A stretch of 6,981 nucleotides of DNA from assembly GCA_030830245.1 (NCBI GenBank), contig JAURNJ010000067.1, positions 1-6,981 of the forward strand, written 5' to 3'. Shown here one piece after another: positions 1 to 6,981 of the stretch. The notes below the pieces were generated by a model, which worked only from the letters and a program-made list of their open reading frames with translations, was not told where the DNA came from and did not search any database. Each line of letters opens with the position of its first letter. Position 1 is the stretch's first letter. This stretch comes from Novosphingobium sp. GTDB taxonomy: Bacteria; Pseudomonadota; Alphaproteobacteria; Sphingomonadales; Sphingomonadaceae. A program made the position numbers and the translations under genes.

Positions 1-962
1 AGCGGCGGCGCCGTCAGCAGGAAGGCGTGCCTGCCGCGCTCGTCAAGGTATTGCGCGAGGTCGCTGAGCCACCACAGCTCGCCCAGATGGACGCCCAGCT
101 TGAACAGGCAACGGTCGTGCAGCGGCAGCATCCCGTTTGCGCCGGGATCGGGATTGGCGAGGTCGAAGCCCTCCACCGCCTGGTTGTCCGAAATCACGGC
201 GCTGACCCCGCTGGTCTCGATCCAGTCCAGCAGCCGCTCGTCCGCGCCTTTGAGCACCGCGCCCACCTTGGCCAGCTCCGCCTCGTCGGGCTGGCGGTTC
301 GCTGCCATCAGCGCATCGCCATAGCCGGTGTAGAGCAGCAGCATGTCGCCCTCGCGCACCTCGACCTTCTGGTCGGCCATCGCCTGCATCAGCATGTCGT
401 GGTCGATCCACTGCCGCTCGCGCCCGAATGCTTTGACGAGATTGACCAGCACGCCGCGCCCCTGAACCCCGGTTTCGGCCATGTTCTCGATGCCCAGCGC
501 CTCGGCGCGGAAGCCGGAACCATCGACATCGCACTTCACATGCTCATGCGCGCGGTAGCCGTTGTAGTAGACGCCGCGCGTCTCTCCGCTGCCATCAACA
601 TCGAACTTTCGCCCCCAATGCACCAGCGCGTCCCACTGCGTCGAATACTGCAGCGACATCAGCACGGTATCGTCGCAGGTCAGGTCGGTTTCGGTCAGCG
701 CCATGTTGCACAGTGAATTGCCGCCGAGCTTGTTCGGTATCAGCCGCGGGGCCTTGCGCGGGGAATGCTCGTCCTCGCCGCCGGGATAGTCGAGCGGCAG
801 GCTGAGCACGAAAACCTCGCCGTCCTGAACCTCGCGAAGCGCCGCAAGCCGCTTTTCCGGCGTAATCAGATTCATCCGCCCGCGCTGGTCATCCGGGCCG
901 AAATCGCCCCAGTTCGAGCCTGCCGGGCGCTGCGTCCAGCGGCGCTGCCCCGCCGCGCTCAA
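1..962 (-). CDS. Cyclase-family (kynurenine formamidase/isatin hydrolase-like) metal-dependent hydrolase, 3' end cut by window edge
   Basis: Reading leftwards from 962, an uninterrupted frame of 320 codons runs off position 1. It matches the long subgroup of the cyclase family (PF04199 type). Visible marks are the N-terminal WGDFGPDDQRGRMN (residues 18-31), the metal-site region YSTQWDALVH (106-115), GRGVLVNL (168-175), GDMLLLYTGYG (205-215), the ISDNQAVEG block (257-265) and LHDRCLFKLGVHLGELW (281-297). Only about 20 residues should be missing. Family members hydrolyse amides, lactams or esters, or act as dehydratases/cyclases, in the cytoplasm. The TTG at 962 is chosen because it gives MSAAGQRRW just before the conserved start block and has AGG 8 bases upstream; an in-frame GTG at 971 is the alternative. 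It overlaps the SDR stop by 4 bases, so the two are surely co-transcribed. Oddity: the usual HxGTHxD motif reads QYSTQWD, so both histidines are glutamine. I infer a lactone- or ester-opening role from the BVMO next door; the family call is firm, the substrate unknown. Confidence 0.88.
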   Translation of the reverse strand, partial: MSAAGQRRWTQRPAGSNWGDFGPDDQRGRMNLITPEKRLAALREVQDGEVFVLSLPLDYPGGEDEHSPRKAPRLIPNKLGGNSLCNMALTETDLTCDDTVLMSLQYSTQWDALVHWGRKFDVDGSGETRGVYYNGYRAHEHVKCDVDGSGFRAEALGIENMAETGVQGRGVLVNLVKAFGRERQWIDHDMLMQAMADQKVEVREGDMLLLYTGYGDALMAANRQPDEAELAKVGAVLKGADERLLDWIETSGVSAVISDNQAVEGFDLANPDPGANGMLPLHDRCLFKLGVHLGELWWLSDLAQYLDERGRHAFLLTAPP

Positions 963-1723
963 TGGAAGCACCTGCCGCCATCGACGGCGAGCGCGGAACC
1001 GGTGACATAGGAGCTCTCGTCGCTGGTCAGGAACAGGATCGCGTTGGCAATCTCGATCGGGTCGGCAACGCGCTTGAGGGCATATTGCTGGACGAAGGGC
1101 GCGTCGGACGGATTGTCATAGTCCTTGAACGTGAACGCCGCCATTGGCGTGTTGGTAACCCCCGGCGCCACCGCGTTGGCGCGCACGCCGTAGCCCGCGC
1201 CTTCGACTGCAAGGTTCTTGGTAAAGGCGATCAGCCCGCCCTTGGTGGCGCAATAGGCGGTGTTGAAGGGAGCGTTGGGCAGGATGCCCTGGCCCGAGGC
1301 AATGTTGACGATGGTGCCGCAGCCCGCTGCCTGCATCAGCGGCAGCGCTGCCTTGCAGATCATGATCGGCGCTTCGAAATTGATCGCGGAAACCTTGCGG
1401 AAGAAGGCAAGGTCCATCTCCACCAGCGGCTTGGCAGTGCCCAGTCCGGCGCAATTGACCACCCCGTCAAGCCCGCCCATGTCCGCGGCTGCCTGCTCGA
1501 CCATCGCGCCGACATTCTCGACATCGGTCAGGTCATAGGGATAGGCGCGGGCGCCGATCGCGGCCGCCACCTCTTGCACCGCGTTCGCGTTCGCATCGAC
1601 CAGCGCCAGCTTGGCGCCGTGGCTAGCAAAGAGTTCGGCGCTTGCCCTGCCGATACCCGATGCCGCGCCGGTTATCAGGATGCGGCGACCTTCCAGCCGC
1701 GCGCCGTTGCCACTGCTCGCCAT
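959..1723 (-). CDS. SDR-family NAD(P)-dependent oxidoreductase
   Basis: A 254-residue classical short-chain dehydrogenase/reductase, the normal length for the family. It carries the cofactor glycine motif TGAASGIG (18-25), an acidic residue D43 at the end of the second strand (which usually means NAD(H) rather than NADP(H)), D64 and L65 contacting the adenine region, NCAG (90-93) in place of NNAG, and the catalytic tetrad N115, S143, Y157, K161 (YxxxK intact). The C-terminus ends in the usual VTGSALAVDGG block. The frame is open further upstream to an ATG at 1786, but the ATG at 1723 is preferred: AGGA lies 5 bases before it, the length is right, and the extra 21 residues do not resemble SDRs and would span the promoter region. 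It is the first gene of a minus-strand pair with the hydrolase and is divergent from the BVMO. The likely job is reversible alcohol/ketone oxidation, perhaps making the ketone used by the BVMO; the substrate is not readable. Confidence 0.95.
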   Translation of the reverse strand: MASSGNGARLEGRRILITGAASGIGRASAELFASHGAKLALVDANANAVQEVAAAIGARAYPYDLTDVENVGAMVEQAAADMGGLDGVVNCAGLGTAKPLVEMDLAFFRKVSAINFEAPIMICKAALPLMQAAGCGTIVNIASGQGILPNAPFNTAYCATKGGLIAFTKNLAVEGAGYGVRANAVAPGVTNTPMAAFTFKDYDNPSDAPFVQQYALKRVADPIEIANAILFLTSDESSYVTGSALAVDGGRCFH

Positions 1724-1757
1724 GTTTGTCCTGCTCCCAACCACTATTATTTCCGGC

Positions 1758-1786
1758 ATCATTGCTCCGGCTTGAAGCGCGTTCAA
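1758..1786 (-). promoter_or_regulatory. Candidate sigma70-type promoter for the SDR-hydrolase operon
   Basis: On the minus strand TTGAAC (1786-1781) is followed after exactly 17 bases by AATGAT (1763-1758), a 4/6 -10 match. Transcription would begin near 1751, about 28 bases before the SDR ATG at 1723. Its -35 overlaps the inverted repeat and faces away from the plus-strand promoter. Confidence 0.4.
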
Positions 1787-1787
1787 G
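1771..1787. repeat. Perfect 6-5-6 inverted repeat, candidate operator
   Basis: CTTGAA (1771-1776), a five-base spacer GCGCG, then TTCAAG (1782-1787): the arms are exact reverse complements. The dyad sits in the divergent promoter region, and each arm supplies a TTGAA-type -35 hexamer facing outward. A dimeric regulator bound here would block or influence both operons at once. That it is an operator is inference; the symmetry is directly visible. Confidence 0.5.
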
Positions 1788-1802
1788 GGGCAACTGCATT
1801 AT
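1772..1802 (+). promoter_or_regulatory. Candidate sigma70-type promoter for the BVMO-Rieske operon
   Basis: TTGAAG (1772-1777) followed after 19 bases by CATTAT (1797-1802), a 4/6 match to the -10 consensus. Transcription would begin near 1809, giving a leader of about 67 bases before the TTG start at 1876. The spacing is slightly long and the match partial, so this is only a candidate. Confidence 0.35.
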
Positions 1803-1862
1803 TCTGCGTGCTTGCCTGCCTCTTGCACGGGGGTCCGCAGATGGTAAGCCAAGTCGCAAAAC

Positions 1863-1869
1863 GAGAGGA
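1863..1869 (+). promoter_or_regulatory. Shine-Dalgarno site that fixes the TTG start of the BVMO
   Basis: GAGAGGA (1863-1869) lies 6 bases ahead of TTG at 1876. The frame is open for 78 codons upstream, back to an ATG at 1642, but that would run through the divergent promoters and into the SDR on the opposite strand. This ribosome site therefore decides the start. Confidence 0.75.
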
Positions 1870-1875
1870 TCCACA

Positions 1876-3686
<1,811 letters not shown>

Positions 3687-3687
<1 letters not shown>

Positions 3688-5135
3688 TGACAAAACCAGC
3701 CTATCCCGTCGAGGAAGTCCGCGACGATTTTATCCCGCTTGCCGACTATCTCGATCCGGAATTCGCCGCGCTTGAGGCGAAGAACCTTTGGCCAAAGGTC
3801 TGGCAGCAGGCCTGCCGGCTGGAGGAGATCGAACAGGTCGGCGATTTCGTCGTCTACGAAATCCTCACCGACTCGATCATTGTCGTGCGCACCGGCGCAG
3901 GCGAGGCAGACGTTGCTGCCATGCACAACGTCTGCCCGCATCGCGGCACCTTGTTGGTCGAAGGGACAGGCCAGGTGCGCGAGTTCCTGTGCCCGTTCCA
4001 CGGCTGGCGGTTCGGCCTCGACGGCGAGAACCTCGAAGTCGTCGACCGGATGGACTGGGGCAACTGCCTGAGCGATGCAGAAACCAACCTGACGCATATT
4101 CAGGTCGGCGTCTGGGGTGGCTGGGTATGGATCAACCTCGACCTGGATTGCCAGCCGCTGCTCGAATTCCTCGAGCCGATGGCCTCGCGCTGCGCGCTGC
4201 ACGAATTCAATAAGCTGCGCCTCGCGTGGTACAAGACCACCACGGTCGAGGCGAACTGGAAGACCACCATGGAAGCCTTCATGGAGTTCTACCACGTGCA
4301 GACCACGCACCGGCAGATGCTCACCTATACCCGAGATTATTCGACCAGCCGGGGCATGGGGCGGCACGGCTGGATGAGCTACGAGTTCGATACCGGACTG
4401 CCTGTCGGTCGCTCGGAGCGACTGGAACCAAAGGAAGTCGCCGATTTCCGGGAATACCTTTATGAATATGGCCGCCAGTTCAAGGAAGACCTCGGCACCA
4501 TGCAGACCGAGCGCGGCTTTCAGGCGATCCAGAAATTGCGCGAGCTTCCCGCCGACACACCGCCTGACCAGATCCTCGCGAAATGGGGCGAGAACATCTA
4601 CACTGCTGCAATCGAGAGCGGCGCGGGCTGGCCAGAAGGGATCACGCCCGAATACATGGCGGAAAGCGGGTTCGACTGGGCGGTGTTTCCCAACACCGTG
4701 TTCCTCCATCCCGCCATCGAGTCGGTATTATGGTATCGCTTTCGTCCGCACCGGGACGACTTCGAGAAGACCATCATGGATACCTATTCGCTCGAACGCT
4801 TTGCTCCGGGTGAGCAGCCGCAATGGGAGCATCAGGTCTTCGCCCGTCCCGAGGACGGAAACTATCCGCTGATCTACCGGCAGGATTTCGAGAACATCCC
4901 GCGCGTCCAGCGAGGCATGAAATCGAGCGGATTCGCGGCGGCGCGGACCAACCCGATGCAGGAGCGCGCAATAGCTAACTTCCATCGCCGCCTGCGCGAG
5001 TTCCTGATCGATCCGCACGCTGGCGACGACCTCGTGGCGGAAGACCGCCTTCCGCCGCCCGACCAGCGCACCGGCCAGCTCGATCCCACCATCGACCGGG
5101 TGAAGCAGTTTTCACGCAACCGTGGCGGGAATTAG
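3687..5135 (+). CDS. Rieske non-heme iron oxygenase, alpha (catalytic) subunit
   Basis: A 482-residue aromatic-ring-hydroxylating-type oxygenase large subunit. The N-terminal Rieske domain holds C83-P-H85, 16 residues, then C102-PF-H105, binding the [2Fe-2S] cluster. The C-terminal SRPBCC catalytic domain holds NWK (190-192) and the mononuclear iron histidines H203 and H208 in EFYHVQTTH, with D400 in YRQDFENIPRVQRGM the likely carboxylate ligand. The family activates O2 for ring dihydroxylation, monohydroxylation or demethylation, taking electrons from a ferredoxin and/or reductase. No beta subunit, ferredoxin or reductase follows, so it is probably an alpha-only enzyme fed by a partner coded elsewhere. 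The ATG at 3687 overlaps the BVMO stop (TGATG), so both enzymes should be made together, pointing to one pathway. At about 480 residues it is longer than vanillate demethylase-type members; the stretch between 240 and 330 is probably the extra insertion. All ligand residues are present; the substrate is not inferable. Confidence 0.95.
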
Positions 5136-5142
5136 GGTCGGA

Positions 5143-5421
5143 TCACGGACTCTCCGGCTCACCGTCATGACCATGGCCCCGGCCTTTGCCGTGCCCCCTG
5201 CCCATGTCCTTCAAGTGACCATAGCCATTGCCCGCACCCGGCTTGCCACCATCGGCATTGGGCAGTCCCTGCGACTTTTCGGAGGCTGAAGAGTTCGGCT
5301 GGTTGAGGCCGCCGACTTTGATCGCGGCATCTGCGGGTCGAATGTCCTTGGCGAGGGCTGCTGTCCCGGCGACCAAGACCGCGCTGCCAATGGTGATCTT
5401 GAGTATCGTATTCTTCTTCAT
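5143..5421 (-). CDS. Small secreted Gly/His-rich protein of unknown function
   Basis: A 92-residue protein I do not recognise. Residues 1-24 form a textbook Sec signal peptide: KK near the N-terminus, hydrophobic core ITIGSAVLVAG, and an ALA site predicting cleavage after A24. The mature part (about 68 residues) has no cysteine. It starts with a Pro/Ala/Asp stretch, passes through a Ser/Asn/Gly-rich linker (37-66) and ends in a Gly/His/Lys/Arg-rich tail (66-87) with histidines at 69, 77, 83 and 85 and alternating Gly, finishing acidic (DGEPESP). Such tails can bind Ni, Zn or Cu or simply be disordered; the role is not proven. The start is well supported: GGAGG sits 5 bases before the ATG. The gene is convergent with the Rieske gene, with only 7 bases between stops, and is separated from the TetR gene by 301 bases, so it is probably its own transcript and unrelated to the catabolic genes. 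Confidence 0.75.
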   Translation of the reverse strand: MKKNTILKITIGSAVLVAGTAALAKDIRPADAAIKVGGLNQPNSSASEKSQGLPNADGGKPGAGNGYGHLKDMGRGHGKGRGHGHDGEPESP

Positions 5422-5426
5422 CGCTA

Positions 5427-5431
5427 CCTCC
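5427..5431 (-). promoter_or_regulatory. Ribosome site of the small secreted protein
   Basis: GGAGG on the minus strand (5431-5427), 5 bases ahead of the ATG at 5421. It is the best ribosome-site match in the window and a main reason to accept this short gene as real. Confidence 0.7.
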
Positions 5432-5464
5432 GATTGGCTGGTTCAACAGGCACAGGTGTCCGGG

Positions 5465-5477
5465 CGTCGTAACGACG
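5465..5477. repeat. Perfect 6-1-6 palindrome upstream of the small secreted protein
   Basis: CGTCGT, one base, ACGACG: the arms are exact reverse complements. It lies 44-56 bases before the ATG at 5421, a position that fits an operator over the promoter or a short hairpin in the leader. The one-base centre is too tight for an RNA hairpin unless the inner pairs open, so a DNA-binding site is the more natural reading. Function is inference. Confidence 0.4.
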
Positions 5478-5722
5478 TCAGGAGAGGCTTCGCTCCCTTC
5501 AATTCTTTGGATTTTTTTGGCCGTGGTTTCGCCGCGCAGGTCGATGTTCGTCCGTGCGTGGTTTCTTCCGGCTGACCGGGCTTGGTTAGTTTCGGCTTAG
5601 GGAAAAATAAATCAATCCGGCCCCGCTGAATCGGTCCCGCGCGAGAACCAACCAGCCGTCTGCCGTTGCATTTTCGGGATGGGTCGACTCCGTTGGCAAG
5701 CTCGGGGCCAGCCGGTCACCCG

Positions 5723-6343
5723 TCAGGTACGCGGGCGCGGCTGCCCGAAGACTAGCGTCACCGCCCTGTCGATGTGGTCGAGGACCTGTTCGATGGTCCA
5801 CTGGCCAAGCGACCACTTGCGAAGTGCCGATCCCAACGAGGAGAGCAGGATTTCCGCTGCGAGGGTCGCGTCTTCCGGCTCGGTGTCTTCGAGAACAGTA
5901 GCGAGAAGTCCCTGGTACTGGTTTGAAAAAGCCTGATAAACCTTTCCCGCTTCCCGATCCTCGGTAATCTCCAGAAAGAGGATCAGGCGATAGAAATTGG
6001 GCCAGCGCTGATAGGCCTTCGCCGTGCGGCGCAGCGCACCGCGGATCCTCTCCGCGTCGCACCCGGCCTTGCCCGCTTGCGAACGGGTCATCGGCGCGAA
6101 CGACTTGCCCCAAGCCGCCACGGCGTGGGCGTAGAGCAACTCCTTCGAAGGGAAATAGCGGTAGAGCGTTGCCAGGGCGACACCAGCCTCGGCGGCGATC
6201 TCGCGCATGTGGATCTGCGCGGGCTCGCGCGTCGCGAGCAGCTCGATCGTCTTGGCGACGATGGCCTCGCGTCGGCCGCGCTGCGCGACGCTGAGGCCTG
6301 CCTGTGCGTCGGCTTCCGCCAGGGAGGCCTGCGCCCCCTGCAT
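5723..6343 (-). CDS. TetR/AcrR-family transcriptional regulator
   Basis: A 206-residue one-domain regulator of normal TetR length. The N-terminal helix-turn-helix is clear: RREAIVAKTIELLATREPAQ (24-43), IHMREIAAEAGVALATLYRYF (44-64) and PSKELLYAHAVAAW (65-78), the standard TetR pattern in which helix 3 ends LYRYFPSKEEL. The C-terminal half (about 80-200) is the helical ligand-binding and dimer domain, too variable to predict an inducer; several family members next to acyl-CoA ligases sense acyl-CoAs or acids. The ATG at 6343 shares one base with the ligase stop (TGATG), with GGAG 10 bases upstream. The frame is open to 6475, but the added residues would lie inside the ligase and are not TetR-like. 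Position as the downstream gene of the ligase implies co-transcription and probably feedback on that operon; the divergent promoter at 1724-1875 is a possible second target. Confidence 0.93.
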   Translation of the reverse strand: MQGAQASLAEADAQAGLSVAQRGRREAIVAKTIELLATREPAQIHMREIAAEAGVALATLYRYFPSKELLYAHAVAAWGKSFAPMTRSQAGKAGCDAERIRGALRRTAKAYQRWPNFYRLILFLEITEDREAGKVYQAFSNQYQGLLATVLEDTEPEDATLAAEILLSSLGSALRKWSLGQWTIEQVLDHIDRAVTLVFGQPRPRT

Positions 6344-6981
6344 CAGGCAGGTTCTCCGATCAGCTTGCGGATCTGGTCCTTGACCAGTTTCCCGCTGGCG
6401 GTTCGCGGCAAGTCGCCCTCGTGGATATGCCAGCGCGTCGGCACCTTGTAGTGCGCCAGCCTTTCGCTGCACCACGCCTGCAATGCCGCAACGTCGGCGC
6501 TGCCACCAGGCTCAAGCGCAACCACGGCCATGACCGCATCGCCGGTCAAGGCGTCATCGACTGCAAACACCGCTGCCTCGCGCACGTCAGCGTGCTCCTC
6601 GAGCACATATTCGACCTCGACCGGGGACACGTTCTCGGCGTTGACAAGGATGAGATCGCGCGCGCGCGAATTGATATAGAGCCTTCCCTCCTCCAGCTTG
6701 GCGATGTCGCCCATGGCAAGCCAGCCGCCGAGCTTGAGCGCCTTTGCACTGGCAGCCTCGTCCCGCCAATAGCCCAGCATGACGTAAGGGCTGCGCACGT
6801 GGACCTCGCCATATTCGCCATCGGGCAGGACCCGGTCCTGCTCGTCGCGGATTTCCAGCTGCGTGGTCACTGTCGCAAAGCCAGTCGAGGTCGGATGATC
6901 GAGGAAATCCTGCCCTCCGGCATGGCAGATCGTCGCGCTTCCCGCCTCGGTGCTCGAATAACCCATGCCCATGGCGAGAGC
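6343..6981 (-). CDS. Acyl-CoA synthetase / AMP-dependent ligase (ANL superfamily), C-terminal part only
   Basis: The gene enters from the right edge; 212 residues plus stop are visible, so the N-terminal half and start lie outside. Fragment residues show MGYSSTEAG (6-14, the A5 YxxTE motif), GEVHVRSPYVMLGYW (58-72), GWLAMGD (86-92, with the ribose-binding aspartate D92), the hinge and A8 region SRARDLILVNAENVSPVEVE (105-124) and the A10 loop PRTASGK with catalytic K198. These enzymes adenylate a carboxylic acid with ATP and transfer it to CoA. The A8 stretch is unusual in having VNAEN where most members have a glycine before the EN. The set of motifs fits fatty/aromatic acyl-CoA ligases better than peptide synthetase modules; no carrier domain follows. 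It is translationally coupled to the downstream TetR gene. The acid substrate cannot be told; activation of an acid made by the neighbouring oxidative genes is a reasonable guess. Confidence 0.92.
   Translation of the reverse strand, partial: ALAMGMGYSSTEAGSATICHAGGQDFLDHPTSTGFATVTTQLEIRDEQDRVLPDGEYGEVHVRSPYVMLGYWRDEAASAKALKLGGWLAMGDIAKLEEGRLYINSRARDLILVNAENVSPVEVEYVLEEHADVREAAVFAVDDALTGDAVMAVVALEPGGSADVAALQAWCSERLAHYKVPTRWHIHEGDLPRTASGKLVKDQIRKLIGEPA

Larger units (their letters stand above)
1724..1875. promoter_or_regulatory. Divergent intergenic control region between SDR and BVMO
   Basis: This 152-base gap separates two divergently transcribed enzyme operons and so must hold both promoters. 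It is visibly more AT-rich around 1741-1803 than the flanking genes. It contains a perfect inverted repeat and candidate -35/-10 pairs on both strands (listed separately), plus the leader of the BVMO gene. No small ORF with a ribosome site is evident in it. Confidence 0.8.
5422..5722. other. Non-coding stretch between the small secreted protein and the TetR stop
   Basis: These 301 bases lie downstream of the TetR gene and upstream of the small protein, both on the minus strand. Open frames across it (for example minus 5586-6113) are overlaps with TetR in another frame and lack family features. It contains the GGAGG ribosome site, a 13-base palindrome (5465-5477), a seven-T run (5512-5518) and an AT-rich patch near 5600-5614. 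A promoter for the small gene must be here, but I see no convincing -35/-10 pair, and no clean hairpin plus T-run terminator for TetR. Confidence 0.6.

Noticed and set aside
27..716. Plus-strand open frame of 229 codons at the left end
   Set aside because: The opposite strand carries the cyclase-family hydrolase with conserved motifs throughout; the plus frame is its shadow.
1724..1786. Extended SDR start at ATG 1786
   Set aside because: It would add 21 residues unlike SDRs and cover the promoter and dyad; ATG 1723 has AGGA at good spacing and gives the usual length.
1807..1829. CGTGC...GCACG inverted repeat in the BVMO leader
   Set aside because: Arms of only five bases with a 13-base gap are expected by chance in GC-rich DNA.
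5481..5518. GGAG/CTCC hairpin followed by a seven-T run on the plus strand
   Set aside because: A four-base stem separated from the T-run by about 15 bases does not make an intrinsic terminator, and no plus-strand gene ends just before it.
5600..5650. Possible TetR terminator (minus strand, GC-rich stretch then AT-rich TTTATTTTT)
   Set aside because: The best stem I can draw is GGACC with GGGCC, containing a mismatch, and the T-rich part is interrupted and set several bases away; too weak to call.
5586..6113. Minus-strand open frame of 175 codons overlapping TetR in another frame
   Set aside because: Arg/Gly/Ser/Pro-rich translation typical of an out-of-frame reading, with no ribosome site; TetR motifs lie in the other frame.

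Overview
The window is GC-rich (roughly 60-65 percent by eye) and densely coding, with short gaps, several overlapping stop/start junctions and at least one confident TTG start. The gene families (a long-form Baeyer-Villiger monooxygenase, a Rieske oxygenase alpha subunit, an SDR, a cyclase-family hydrolase, an acyl-CoA ligase and a TetR regulator) suggest a catabolic region of a sphingomonad-type alphaproteobacterium such as Novosphingobium, Sphingobium or Sphingomonas. That assignment is inference from gene content and style; no rRNA or other marker is present.

Layout. Positions 1-1723 carry a minus-strand pair: an SDR (959-1723) followed, with a 4-base overlap, by a cyclase-family (PF04199-type) hydrolase that runs off the left edge (962 to beyond 1). 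A 152-base divergent intergenic region (1724-1875) holds a perfect 6-5-6 inverted repeat (1771-1787), which contains a plausible -35 hexamer for each direction. Positions 1876-5135 carry a plus-strand pair: a 603-residue Baeyer-Villiger/flavin monooxygenase with a TTG start, and a 482-residue Rieske non-heme iron oxygenase whose ATG shares one base with the upstream stop. Seven bases later, convergent on the minus strand, is a small secreted Gly/His-rich protein (5143-5421). A 301-base non-coding stretch follows (5422-5722), containing one perfect 13-base palindrome. The right end is a minus-strand pair: the C-terminal part of an acyl-CoA synthetase (6343 to beyond 6981), followed by a TetR-family regulator (5723-6343) that shares one base with it.

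How the genes may work together (inference). The divergent block looks like one peripheral catabolic module for a cyclic or alicyclic/aromatic compound. The Rieske enzyme would hydroxylate, the SDR would oxidise an alcohol to a ketone, the BVMO would insert oxygen to give a lactone or ester, and the cyclase-family hydrolase would open that ester or lactone. The acyl-CoA ligase to the right would then activate the resulting acid. No ferredoxin or reductase for the Rieske component lies in the window, so electrons must come from elsewhere. The substrate cannot be told from the sequence. Nothing here indicates a mobile element, CRISPR array, tRNA or rRNA.
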